NCBI GenBank assembly: GCA_964618455.1 | Contig: CAZUAQ010000067.1 | Coordinates: 1-25,665 of the forward strand | Direction of reading: 5' to 3' | From: CAZUAQ01 sp964618455 | GTDB lineage: Bacteria > Planctomycetota > Phycisphaerae > UBA1845 > PWPN01 | DNA length: 25,665 bases | Shown here: piece after piece, positions 1 through 8,112 of the stretch | Layout: each line of letters starts with the position of its first letter | Position numbering within the stretch: position 1 is the stretch's first letter | Notes under the pieces: generated by a model | Databases searched by the model: none | Told to the model about the DNA's origin: nothing | Seen by the model: only the letters and a program-made list of their open reading frames with translations | Made by a program: the position numbers and the translations under genes

Positions 1-1
1 G

Positions 2-859
2 ATCCTGGAGAACCAGGGAGACGCACAGTTCACTCCCCACGTGCTGCTCGAACGCGTCGCGCGGGTGACGGACGTGCAGGGCGGGGACTTCGACGGCGAC
101 GGCGACATCGATCTGGCGGTGGGGCAGTTCGGCTATCACGACGGCGAAACGCGATGGATGGAAAACCTCGGCGACTGGAAGTTCGAGTCGCACATTCTGC
201 AACGGCTCTCCGGCGTCATTCATGCAACTCCGAACGATGTGGATGGGGACGGCGACCTGGACATCGTCAGTCTCGTCAGCCAGGAATGGGAAGAGATCTA
301 CGTCTTCGCGAATGACGGAAGCGGCAACTTCGAAGACCATCTCATATGGGGCAGTACGAACGACGATTATGGCAGCAGCGGTATCCGCCTGGCCGATATG
401 GACGGTGATGACGACACGGATATCGTCTTTACCAACGGGGACACGTTCGATTATGTCCCGCCAAGAACTCGGCCGTGGCACAGTTTGCAGTGGCTGGAGA
501 ACACGGGCGACTTCCAGTTCGACCATCATCCGGTGGGAACGCTGCTGGGCGCTTCGGCGGCGTGGGGGGTCGACGTGGATCACGACGGAGACATGGATAT
601 CGTCGCGACGGCGGGCTGGGACGTCCATGACAGCGAGCAGCAGCAGAGCGTGATCTGCTTCATGAATGACGGTGACATGAATTTCACGCGCTACAACGTG
701 GCGCGGCGTCCGACCCATCTGGTCGCGATGGAGGCGGCGGACATGAACGGTGACGGCTACGTGGACCTGGTCACCGGCGCGTTGCATGCCATCCCGCCAC
801 ACCGTGAATTGAGCCGGGTGACCCTCTGGACAAACGTCGCGAAGGATGGTCTCCGGTAG
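2..859 (+). CDS. FG-GAP/VCBS repeat protein, 3' part (5' end outside window)
   Basis: The reading frame is open from the first bases of the window, so this is the C-terminal part of a longer protein; no start can be assigned. At least five FG-GAP/VCBS blades are visible, each with a calcium-loop pattern DxDxDGxxD, for example FDGDGDIDLAV, VDGDGDLDIV, MDGDDDTDIV, VDHDGDMDIV and MNGDGYVDLV, often followed by a W-x-EN strand. Such repeats form beta-propellers, usually in exported or surface proteins that bind ligands or partners; a specific function cannot be read from them. A membrane-anchored TPR gene follows 48 bp downstream on the same strand, so the two may be cotranscribed. In planctomycetes FG-GAP proteins often sit beside TPR proteins, which fits. 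The fold is certain; the role is unknown. Confidence 0.85.
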   Translation: MLENQGDAQFTPHVLLERVARVTDVQGGDFDGDGDIDLAVGQFGYHDGETRWMENLGDWKFESHILQRLSGVIHATPNDVDGDGDLDIVSLVSQEWEEIYVFANDGSGNFEDHLIWGSTNDDYGSSGIRLADMDGDDDTDIVFTNGDTFDYVPPRTRPWHSLQWLENTGDFQFDHHPVGTLLGASAAWGVDVDHDGDMDIVATAGWDVHDSEQQQSVICFMNDGDMNFTRYNVARRPTHLVAMEAADMNGDGYVDLVTGALHAIPPHRELSRVTLWTNVAKDGLR

Positions 860-907
860 GCAGGGCCCCGGAATGCCAGAGCGATCACGAACCTGTACGG
901 AGCGCCG

Positions 908-2593
908 ATGAGCCGAAAGCCGAAGAAAAAAGCACACCGCCGAAGTGCCAAGGCATCGTCGCCCTCCGAAGGCGCACCGAAGACACAGGGCTCGCCGTCG
1001 GATGGTGGGCGTCGCGCGCGCCTGCTCATCCTTCTCGGCGCGCTGGTGATCGCGTGCGTGATGGGGGGGCTCCTGCTGACGCTGGACATGTCGACGGGTA
1101 CACTCGTTGATCTTCCCGCACTCCCCGAACTAAGCGACGAGCCTTTGCCGCTGAAGCAGGCCCTCACGAATTCAGATTCGAAGGCTCGGCAGTCCCTCGA
1201 GGATGTCGAGGCACTCGGCCGCCTGGCGATGATCTATCACGCCAATCGCTACTACCCCAGGGCGGATCGCGTCTATGCGCGGGCAGCGCAGTTGGCGCCG
1301 CAGGATTACCGATGGCCTTACCTGCGCGCCCTGGTGCTGGCCGAGCAGGGACGGCAGGAAGACGTCGTCACGCTCCTGGAAAGTGCGTCGCAACTCGCTC
1401 CCGGCAAGGCTTACGTTCACCTGGAATGGGCCGAGGTCGCCATGAAACAGGGACAACTCGATCTTGCCGAAACGGCCTATGTCGGGTTACTGCAAGAGGA
1501 TCCCGGCCTACTGCCGGCCAGGATCGGGATGGCGCGTGTTGCGAACCGGCGTGAAGATTGGCCGCAGGTGGAACAATTGTTGAGCCCGTTTCTTCAGTCC
1601 CCGCCCAAATATCGGGGCGTACATCAATTGCTCGCCGCCGCCTACCACGCTCAGGGCAAGGCTGATCATGCTGAGGAGCAGGAACACATCCTGGACCGCC
1701 GACCGCTCATCGATGCGATTCGCTACCATGATCCCTTGACCGAAAAGCTGGATGAACTCTGCTACCAGCGTGATCTGATCCTGAAGATCATCGATCTCGC
1801 CGATCGCTGGAATCACTACGACAAGATGCTGTTCATGGCGGAGCGGGCCGTGGCCATCGCCCCGGAGGACGCGGATGCGCATCACGCCCTGTCCCGGGCC
1901 CTGATCCTGGCCCGCCCCCAGGACCCCGAAGCCTTCACGCGGGCCATGAGTCACCACGAACGAGGGCTCGCGCTGCAGCCCGAGGACCTTCAGCCGCTGA
2001 AATACTTCTGCCAGGCTTTGTTCGAAAAGAAACGCTTCGACATCATCGCGCCCCTGCTGGAAAGATACCTCACGGCCTTTCCCGAAGATTCACAGACCTA
2101 CAACAATCTCGGTTATGCGCTGATCCAGAATGGGGAGGCTGAGAAAGCTATCCGGTACCTGCGACGGGCGGTGTCCTACGATCCACAGGACCCTCAATTG
2201 CGTCAGCACCTCGGCAAGACATTGGCGGATCAGGGACAGATTCGTGAAGCGATACGCGTCTTTCGCGAGGGTCTGGATGTCGAGTTCAATCTGGCGCTGG
2301 CCAACAATCTGGCCTGGTTGTACGCGACGAGTTCAGAGGAGGAACTTCGCAACGGAGAGGAGGCCGTAGCCCTGGCGGAGAAAGCCTGCGAACAGACTCG
2401 GAACATGGACTACCGCCTGCTTCATACCTTGTCTGCAGCCTACGCGGAGCAGGGGCGCTTCGTCGAGGCGGCGGATACGGCGCAAACTGCCTTCCACCTG
2501 GCAGAACAGGCAGGACAACCCGCACAGGCCGCCGAGATCCGTGAGAGCCTGGAGGCCTTTCGCGATGGGCGTCCGCATCGCGAAACGAGGTGA
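908..2593 (+). CDS. Membrane-anchored tetratricopeptide repeat (TPR) protein
   Basis: A protein of 561 residues. The N-terminus (1-37) is very basic and Ser/Pro-rich, followed by one hydrophobic helix at about 38-59 and a short Pro/Leu linker. The rest is helical TPR repeats from about residue 100 to 550, including clear units such as NNLGYALIQNGEAEKAIRYL and LAWLYATSSEEELRNGEEAV. This predicts a single-pass inner-membrane protein with the TPR domain outside the cytoplasm, acting as a protein-binding scaffold. The ATG is preceded by GGAGC at a suitable distance. It lies 48 bp after the FG-GAP gene. Its first 280 residues align collinearly with the convergent TPR gene at 2625-3722, from the LPxLPxL linker through the LAMxYHA repeat, so the two are paralogues. 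No enzymatic motif is visible. Confidence 0.85.
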   Translation: MSRKPKKKAHRRSAKASSPSEGAPKTQGSPSDGGRRARLLILLGALVIACVMGGLLLTLDMSTGTLVDLPALPELSDEPLPLKQALTNSDSKARQSLEDVEALGRLAMIYHANRYYPRADRVYARAAQLAPQDYRWPYLRALVLAEQGRQEDVVTLLESASQLAPGKAYVHLEWAEVAMKQGQLDLAETAYVGLLQEDPGLLPARIGMARVANRREDWPQVEQLLSPFLQSPPKYRGVHQLLAAAYHAQGKADHAEEQEHILDRRPLIDAIRYHDPLTEKLDELCYQRDLILKIIDLADRWNHYDKMLFMAERAVAIAPEDADAHHALSRALILARPQDPEAFTRAMSHHERGLALQPEDLQPLKYFCQALFEKKRFDIIAPLLERYLTAFPEDSQTYNNLGYALIQNGEAEKAIRYLRRAVSYDPQDPQLRQHLGKTLADQGQIREAIRVFREGLDVEFNLALANNLAWLYATSSEEELRNGEEAVALAEKACEQTRNMDYRLLHTLSAAYAEQGRFVEAADTAQTAFHLAEQAGQPAQAAEIRESLEAFRDGRPHRETR

Positions 2594-2624
2594 ATTCATT
2601 CGTCACAAGCGACTCGTACCAGTA
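2594..2624. other. Short gap between convergent TPR genes
   Basis: Only 31 bp separate the two stop codons. I see no GC-rich hairpin with a T-run here, so transcripts of the two paralogous genes probably run into each other. Confidence 0.5.
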
Positions 2625-3722
2625 TCAGGGAGCTTCCTCCCCGGAGACCTCGTCCCAGGCCGTTTCATCCCATGCTTCGTCGTCCCAGACATCTTCCGGA
2701 TCTTCTGGTGGAGCCGCTTCGCGCTGCAACAGAAAGGCAAGAATGTCGGCCGCGTCCTGATCGGGCAGTGAAGCACGTCCCGTGATGCTCTGCATGCGGC
2801 GGATGGTGCGACGCCAATCAACGGCATCCTTGTCTGCCTCATCAATTCGTTCGGTGCTGTGGCAGTCGGTGCACCGGTCAATGACGATTTCCGCACCGTG
2901 ATCGGCATCGCCTTCCAGCAGCGTCAGAACGGAGTAATCGTACACGGAGTCGAGAAGGGGTTCGTTGATGACGTCCTCCATCGCCGCATCGGGATCGGCC
3001 ATGTCGATGGAAGGCGCCTCCCGTCCGAGACGTCGGCAGGCGTGAGCGAGCTGGCGAAAAGCCGGGGCATACAGCGGATTCTCGGCTACCAGCGGTTCCA
3101 GCCCAAGGGCAACCTTTTCCCAATCCTGGTTCTTGGCATCCATGTAAGCCAAGCCGAGCGTTGCATTGGGGTGCAGCGGCTCCAGCTCGATCGCGCGATG
3201 ATACATCGTCCGCGCCTCTTCGAGCGATCCCTGCTTGCGAAGCAGGTCTCCCAGCCTGGCCCAGACATGGGGGTAGTCCGGCTTCATCTCTCCCACGCGG
3301 CGCAGGAGCACAATGGCCGGGTCGAAGGCGAACTCTGCTTCCAGGCAGACGGCTTCGTAATACGCCCAGCTTTCATTGTCAGGCTCAAGCCGTTGCAGAA
3401 TTCGATAGCATGCGGCGGCTTCTGTGAAGCGCTCCGCCGCGTGATAGGTCATCGCCAATTGTGCCAGATCTTCGATCGAGCCGGGCTCGGCGCGTATTCG
3501 GGAATCGAGATCCTGAATATGCTTTCGAAGCTCCGCCACGCGATCCGTCAGGTCGGGTACGTCCGGCAAGTCCCGGAGTGTCTCTGCCCGCATTGGCCCT
3601 GGATAGTGGGCGTCCCTGACTCCAGAGAACGTGTACCACGCTCCCCAGGCAAGCAGGACGACGGTCAAAATTGTGAGAACAATCGTACGCCCGTGTGAAC
3701 GGCTGGTAGGGTCGGATTGCAT
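2625..3722 (-). CDS. TPR protein with C-terminal cytochrome c-type heme motif
   Basis: A protein of 365 residues. One transmembrane helix or signal anchor lies at about 13-31, then a LPDVPDL linker, TPR repeats at about 85-235, and a C-terminal domain with the c-type heme motif CTDCH (C284, C287, H288). M310 in a WRRTIRRM helix could be the distal heme ligand. The pattern (CxxCH, W-x-x-T-I-x-R-M, D-x-x-A-D-I-L-A-F-L) is that of small monoheme cytochrome c domains, which mature outside the cytoplasm and so fix the topology. The tail is acidic with three WDxxA-like pentapeptides (about 346-360). The TPR half is a paralogue of the convergent neighbour, with stops 31 bp apart. A possible -10 (TATACT, minus strand) sits about 97 bp upstream without a good -35. 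It may be an electron-transfer or redox-sensing scaffold; the partner is unknown. Confidence 0.82.
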   Translation of the reverse strand: MQSDPTSRSHGRTIVLTILTVVLLAWGAWYTFSGVRDAHYPGPMRAETLRDLPDVPDLTDRVAELRKHIQDLDSRIRAEPGSIEDLAQLAMTYHAAERFTEAAACYRILQRLEPDNESWAYYEAVCLEAEFAFDPAIVLLRRVGEMKPDYPHVWARLGDLLRKQGSLEEARTMYHRAIELEPLHPNATLGLAYMDAKNQDWEKVALGLEPLVAENPLYAPAFRQLAHACRRLGREAPSIDMADPDAAMEDVINEPLLDSVYDYSVLTLLEGDADHGAEIVIDRCTDCHSTERIDEADKDAVDWRRTIRRMQSITGRASLPDQDAADILAFLLQREAAPPEDPEDVWDDEAWDETAWDEVSGEEAP

Positions 3723-3891
3723 GGCCAGAACCGGACAAAAAGAATGATGAACAACGCTACACGACCAACAAGGATAACCGGCGCCAGAGAAGTAGTGCTC
3801 CGGTTGTCCCTTTCATGTCAGTATAGCGATGGGGCGGTTGACGTCGAGAGATGGCATTCAACGGCCGAAACGGCGGGCACGATCGCATCGG

Positions 3892-4578
3892 TCAGGGTTC
3901 GACGAGTCCCTCGCGAATCGCGAATCGGGCCAGATCCACGCGATTGTGGATATCGAGCTTCGCCATCAGGGAGACCTTCTGTTTGTCCGCTGTTTTGTAG
4001 CTGATGCCGAGGACCGATGCGGCATCTTTGAGGCTGGCTCCGCGAGCAAGGACGCGGAGGAGCTCGCGTTCGCGGGGACTGAGGCTGGCCAGGCGCGATT
4101 TCGGAGGCTGCTCGAGGCGCAGCGTATCTCCTTCAATGACCAGGCGCTTCATGATTCGATCAGAGTAGTACGCCTGACCCCGCGCCACGTTTCGGATCGC
4201 CTCGGCGAGATGGGTATGCCCGTCGTTCTTGGATACGAAGCCACTGATTTTAGCGCGGAGGGCCTGCTCGATGTGCTCATCATGTTCGTAGGCGGTCACC
4301 AGCAGGAACTGGATTTTCGGCAGGCGCGAACGAATGATCTCCACGGCGTCGAAGCAACTGAGCCCCGGCATATCGATATCCATGACGATGACATCGGGTT
4401 GCTGTTCGACGGCCAGGCGTATCGCTTCGTCGGCAGTCGCGCAAAGACCCGCAATGTGCATGTCTGATTCGCGTTCCAGCATACCGCCGATCCCCTCACG
4501 GACCAGTCCATGATCGTCGACGATCAGGATACGAATGGATTCCTGGCTGTCGGAAGGCTGGATGTCTTGATGCGTCAT
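3892..4578 (-). CDS. NarL/FixJ-type response regulator (LuxR HTH output)
   Basis: A two-domain response regulator of 228 residues from the chosen start. The receiver domain (about 15-130) has the acidic pair D21-D22, the phosphoacceptor D67 in VIVMDIDMPG, T95, and K117 in the SK pair. The C-terminus (about 160-228) is a LuxR/NarL helix-turn-helix beginning LSPRERELLRVLARGASLK. I start at ATG 4578, preceded by AGGCGGA with a 6-nt spacer; a TTG start at 4608 would add ten residues without a ribosome site. No histidine kinase is encoded in the window, so it is an orphan here. It is a DNA-binding regulator presumably switched by phosphorylation; its targets are unknown. A near-consensus promoter lies about 140 bp upstream. 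Confidence 0.93.
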   Translation of the reverse strand: MTHQDIQPSDSQESIRILIVDDHGLVREGIGGMLERESDMHIAGLCATADEAIRLAVEQQPDVIVMDIDMPGLSCFDAVEIIRSRLPKIQFLLVTAYEHDEHIEQALRAKISGFVSKNDGHTHLAEAIRNVARGQAYYSDRIMKRLVIEGDTLRLEQPPKSRLASLSPRERELLRVLARGASLKDAASVLGISYKTADKQKVSLMAKLDIHNRVDLARFAIREGLVEP

Positions 4579-4717
4579 ACGAGATCCGCCTGAACGAAGA
4601 TGCCGCAATCGTTGACGAGGTTAAAGAGATGAACGGGAACGAATCGCCATCAAGCGGCATCGCCGGAGAAACCGGACTGTAAGCCCGTCAATTCTGATGT
4701 CGCTGCCTGACATGATC

Positions 4718-4746
4718 ACTATACACCATGAAATCATTGTCGTCAA
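4718..4746 (-). promoter_or_regulatory. Predicted sigma-70-type promoter of the response regulator
   Basis: On the minus strand, TTGACG (4741-4746), a 17-bp spacer, then TATAGT (4718-4723). Both boxes are one base from consensus and the spacing is ideal. The start site would be near 4711, leaving a leader of about 133 nt before the ATG at 4578. Confidence 0.65.
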
Positions 4747-4758
4747 CAACTGCATCAT

Positions 4759-4774
4759 AGTTCTTTGAAGAACT
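4759..4774. repeat. Inverted repeat AGTTCT-TTGA-AGAACT
   Basis: Six-base arms around a 4-base centre, just downstream of the glycosyltransferase stop and immediately upstream of the -35 box of the response-regulator promoter (centre near -56). No T-run follows on either strand, so it does not look like an intrinsic terminator. The position suits an activator site, but this is speculative. Confidence 0.35.
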
Positions 4775-4776
4775 CG

Positions 4777-5901
4777 TCATCTTTGGAGCGGGGCTAAGAT
4801 AGATTCGTAGAAATCGGCCCATCGAGATGAAAGGAAGCGGATATCGAATCGGGTGGCGACGAGTTGACGCGCGCGCCTCGCCATTGCTCGCGCCGATTCC
4901 GGGGCGCGCATCAGTCTTAAGACAGCCTTCGCCAAATCCTCATGGCTACCCTTACGAAAAAACAAGCCATTCTCGTCATGCACGATCAATTCGCGGCAGG
5001 GGGGGATGTCCGTTGCGACGCAGGGGAGTTCAGCGCCCATGGCTTCGATCAGGGCGTTCGGCATGCCCTCTGTTCGCGAGGGCAGTAGGAAAATATCTGA
5101 CATCTTCAACAGGGCGTAGACGTTGGAGCGGCGTCCCGCCAGGAAGACACGTTGCGTCAACCCGTGTTCATGAATGAGCGTCTTGACGTTCTCGAGATAG
5201 GCGCCCTCTCCAACGAGAAGCAGAGTAGCCTGGCTCTGCTCGGCAATGATCGCCATGGCAGCGAGCATTTCCTCGAATCCCTTCACCGGGTCAAGGCGGC
5301 CGACCCAGATGAGCAGGGGCGCATGATCAGGAATCCCGAATTCCGATCGTGAGGCGGGGGGTGTCCGTTCAATTTGCTCCAGATCCACCGCGGCGGAGAT
5401 GTGACGCAATCGTGAAGCCGGGATATGGGCGCGGCGGCGGAGATGGTCGATCACGGCTCGCGAGTTGCCGACTTCGACGCGCGCCCATCGACAGGTGAGA
5501 TTATCAAGAACCAGATGCCACGGGCGCTCGATCTCGACGGTCTGGATCTCATTGATCAGGCGGTCCCGGGACACACCGGCCGCGGGACAGATCAGGCGCG
5601 TCGCCAGGTTGGCATGAAAAAGGTAGCTGTGAACCAGGTCCGGTGGATGTCGGGTCAGATGTTTCCACAAGCGCCACAACGCGCGGACGTCCCAGGTGCC
5701 ACGCGCATCACAACAATGCACGGGGATGCCGGACTGGCGCAACCGCGCGCCGACGGCCCCTTGATCGGCGAGAGAGATGACGCGTACGAGATAGCGATCG
5801 CGCGGAAGGCGGGTTGCCAATCGGTAGAGATGAAGGGGGACGCCCCCGACCTGGAGATCCGTGATGACATACGTCAGGCGAATGGGGCGTGTGCGTGCCA
5901 C
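4777..5901 (-). CDS. Glycosyltransferase family 4 (GT-B)
   Basis: 374 residues, typical for GT4. The N-terminal acceptor half starts with the Gly-rich loop TDLQVGGVPLHLYRLA. The C-terminal nucleotide-sugar half has VGRLDPVKGFEEML and the E-x7-E signature in SRTEGMPNALIEAMGAELP, the donor-binding region of retaining GT4 enzymes. It transfers a sugar from an NDP-sugar to an acceptor in the cytoplasm, probably for a surface polysaccharide or glycolipid; donor and acceptor cannot be told from sequence. The start is GTG at 5901; the frame upstream reaches a stop without another good start, and the ribosome site is weak. It ends 198 bp before the response regulator and starts about 120 bp after the murQ stop, so it is probably its own transcription unit or the tail of the murQ one. 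It is not close to the second GT4 gene in this window. Confidence 0.9.
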   Translation of the reverse strand: MARTRPIRLTYVITDLQVGGVPLHLYRLATRLPRDRYLVRVISLADQGAVGARLRQSGIPVHCCDARGTWDVRALWRLWKHLTRHPPDLVHSYLFHANLATRLICPAAGVSRDRLINEIQTVEIERPWHLVLDNLTCRWARVEVGNSRAVIDHLRRRAHIPASRLRHISAAVDLEQIERTPPASRSEFGIPDHAPLLIWVGRLDPVKGFEEMLAAMAIIAEQSQATLLLVGEGAYLENVKTLIHEHGLTQRVFLAGRRSNVYALLKMSDIFLLPSRTEGMPNALIEAMGAELPCVATDIPPCRELIVHDENGLFFRKGSHEDLAKAVLRLMRAPESARAMARRARQLVATRFDIRFLSSRWADFYESILAPLQR

Positions 5902-6023
5902 GGGGTTCTCGTTGCTCCGTTCATCATCAAACGTTGGCCATCAACCTTCCCCAGGGCACCGATGGGAGACCGGGCCGGGCCATTGAGACGCCCTTCGAAA
6001 TGTCGAGTTGGAGCAGGAAGGCA

Positions 6024-6923
6024 TCAAGACTCGAGCACGTCGCGGACCGATTGGCCATGCTCGGAAAGCAGTTTCTCCGCCGCGTCCCGATCCAGCTTGC
6101 GTGCATGCATGACGATGGCCGTCTTGACCTTCCCCGCCGCGTCCTCGAGAAGCTGCAAGGCCGCATCCCGATCCAGCTCGGTAACCATGCTGATGATCCG
6201 GGCGCCACGATCGACGAGTTTCGTGCAGGCGTAAGAGTTCACATCCACCATCAGATTCTCGTACACCTTGCCAAGCTGAATCATCGACAGCGTGGTGACC
6301 ATGTTGAGCACCATTTTGGTGGCGGTGCCCGCCTTCATGCGGGTGGATCCGGTGATGATCTCCGGGCCCGTGAGTACGCGGATGGACACGTCGGCGTCGT
6401 CGGGGCATTGATCCTCCGACACGCATGCAAAAAAAACCGTTGCGGCGCCCAAGGCTTTGGCCCGGGCCAGGGCGCCGTGAACGAACGGCGTCGTGCCTCC
6501 TGAGGCGATACCGAACACCACGTCGTGGGGACCGACTTTCTTTTCATCGACGGCTTCGGCACCCCCTTCGGGCGAATCCTCCGCCGCTTCCACGCTGCGA
6601 AACATCGCTTCCTTTCCGCCGGAAATGATCCCTTGAACCATGGCGGGGTCGGTCAGGAAGGTGGGGGGGCACTCGGATGCATCGATCACGCCCAGCCGGC
6701 CGCTGGTGCCGGCACCGACATAGATCAGACGGCCTCCCTGCCGGAAGGCTTCCACAACCTGCTGAACGGCCTGAACGATCGCCGGCTTGGCTCGCGCCAC
6801 GGCTTCCGCGACAGTCGCATCTTCCTGGTTGATGATATCGAAACCATCGGCGATAGACTCGCGATCGATGGTGGCTGAGCGGGCATTGCGTTGCTCGGTC
6901 AGCAGATGGCCTCGGTCCTGCAT
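6024..6923 (-). CDS. murQ: N-acetylmuramic acid 6-phosphate etherase
   Basis: 299 residues, the normal MurQ length. It cleaves the D-lactyl ether of MurNAc-6-phosphate to give GlcNAc-6-phosphate and lactate, a cytoplasmic step in peptidoglycan recycling. The SIS domain signature is clear: YVGAGTSGRLGVIDASECPP at about 68-87 with the catalytic Glu at 84, followed by GIISGGKEAMFRSVEAAED (about 98-116), which holds the second acidic residue. A C-terminal UBA-like helical region ends the protein. It begins 3 bp after the nuoC stop, so it is almost certainly cotranscribed with nuoABC, an unusual partner. glmS, also acting on amino-sugar phosphates, lies across the divergent promoter region. No kinase (AnmK/AmgK) or PTS gene for making its substrate is in the window. 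Confidence 0.96.
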   Translation of the reverse strand: MQDRGHLLTEQRNARSATIDRESIADGFDIINQEDATVAEAVARAKPAIVQAVQQVVEAFRQGGRLIYVGAGTSGRLGVIDASECPPTFLTDPAMVQGIISGGKEAMFRSVEAAEDSPEGGAEAVDEKKVGPHDVVFGIASGGTTPFVHGALARAKALGAATVFFACVSEDQCPDDADVSIRVLTGPEIITGSTRMKAGTATKMVLNMVTTLSMIQLGKVYENLMVDVNSYACTKLVDRGARIISMVTELDRDAALQLLEDAAGKVKTAIVMHARKLDRDAAEKLLSEHGQSVRDVLES

Positions 6924-6926
6924 GGA

Positions 6927-7457
6927 TTAACTGCTCTCGCGCGTGAGGACTTTGTAGTTTTCCCGCTCACCACGACCGTGCAGCGGGTAATCTTTGCGGA
7001 GAGGATACGAGCCGAAGCCTTCCCATGTCAAAATGCGGCGAAGATCCGGATGCCCGTCGAATCGGATGCCGAACATGTCCCACACTTCGCGCTCCATCCA
7101 GTCAGCGCCTTTCCAGACGCCGATCACGCTCGGCAGCGTGGGCTCGGGCTCATTAACGAAGCACTTGGCCCAGAGACGGTGGCCGTGTGTCAGGGAGAGC
7201 AGAGAGTAGATCACACCGAAGCGGTCCCGGGCCCCGGGGAAGTTGAGGTAATCCATGCAGGTCAGGTCGATGAGCTGCTCAAAGCGGGTCCGCGACTCAT
7301 CACGGAGGAAGGTCATCACTTCCACGAGGCGATCCGCCGGCACGGTCACGAAGATCTGATCCTTGTGTCCCGCTCCTTTCTCCAGGAGAGGTTGGGGATC
7401 CAAGGGAATCTCCGGGAACGTCGAGGTCAAAGCATCGAGTGCATCCTGGGTCGCCAT
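6927..7457 (-). CDS. nuoC: NADH-quinone oxidoreductase subunit C (30 kDa)
   Basis: 176 residues, a stand-alone NuoC rather than a NuoCD fusion. It is part of the peripheral arm of respiratory complex I, contacting NuoD and NuoB. The family core is plain: DLTCMDYLNFPGARDRFGVIYSLLS-type strands at about 83-108, then the conserved WKGADWMEREVWDMFGIRF at about 133-151 and RRILTWEGF...PLRKDYPL near 160. The ATG lies 1 bp downstream of the nuoB stop, implying translational coupling. nuoD, which usually follows, is absent: the next gene is murQ, 3 bp away. Confidence 0.95.
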   Translation of the reverse strand: MATQDALDALTSTFPEIPLDPQPLLEKGAGHKDQIFVTVPADRLVEVMTFLRDESRTRFEQLIDLTCMDYLNFPGARDRFGVIYSLLSLTHGHRLWAKCFVNEPEPTLPSVIGVWKGADWMEREVWDMFGIRFDGHPDLRRILTWEGFGSYPLRKDYPLHGRGERENYKVLTRESS

Positions 7458-7458
7458 G

Positions 7459-8094
7459 TCAGTTCGCTACCTCGCGTGTTTCCTCTTGCGACGCCGCCAC
7501 CATTTCGCGATCCGTCGGCGTGTTCAGGAGGTAAGTCGGCTGGATCGCCAGCTGGTAGCCCTTGCCGCGCTCCTCGCTGCTGCGGATACCATCCCGCTCC
7601 ACGAGACGCTGAATGGCCATGACACCTTCGATCAGCGTCTCCGGCCGAGGCGGACATCCCGGTACGTACACGTCAACGGGAAGAAACTGGTCCACGCCTT
7701 GAACGACAGCGTAGGTATCGAACACACCACCGGTGCTCGCGCACGCTCCCATGCTGATCACCCACTTGGGCTCACACATCTGCATGTAGATCCGTTGGAG
7801 AACCGGCATCATCTTGATGGCGACGCGTCCCGCACAGATCAGGAGATCCGCCTGGCGAGGGCTGAAACGCATGACCTCTGCTCCGAAGCGGGCCAGATCG
7901 TAACGGCTGGCTCCCGTCGCCATGACTTCGATGCCACAGCACGCCGTGGCAAACGGCAGGGGCCAGAGCGAGTTCTTGCGGCACCAGTTGACCCCATGCT
8001 CCCGAAAGAAGCTCACCAGGGAGTCGAGCCGGGTCGTCAGGAGGTCATCCGTACCCATGCTGTGCGGTTCAGTCTTGTACTTGGGATCACTCAT
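7459..8094 (-). CDS. nuoB: NADH-quinone oxidoreductase subunit B (PSST, N2 cluster)
   Basis: 211 residues. NuoB carries the terminal [4Fe-4S] cluster N2, which passes electrons to quinone. All four cluster cysteines are present: the adjacent pair C52-C53 in ATACCGIEVM, C118 in SMGACAS, and C147 in YVPGCPPRPE. The N-terminal extension of about 15 residues is hydrophilic and the C-terminus (180-211) extends somewhat beyond the core. It starts 18 bp after the nuoA stop and ends 1 bp before nuoC. The complete cysteine set implies a working complex I subunit. Confidence 0.97.
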   Translation of the reverse strand: MSDPKYKTEPHSMGTDDLLTTRLDSLVSFFREHGVNWCRKNSLWPLPFATACCGIEVMATGASRYDLARFGAEVMRFSPRQADLLICAGRVAIKMMPVLQRIYMQMCEPKWVISMGACASTGGVFDTYAVVQGVDQFLPVDVYVPGCPPRPETLIEGVMAIQRLVERDGIRSSEERGKGYQLAIQPTYLLNTPTDREMVAASQEETREVAN

Positions 8095-8112
8095 TGCGAA
8101 TCACCTCCCCGC

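Noticed and set aside
3892..3910. GGGTTCGACGAGTCCC resembling a tRNA T-arm
   Set aside because: It encodes the C-terminus of the response regulator on the other strand, and no tRNA body is nearby.
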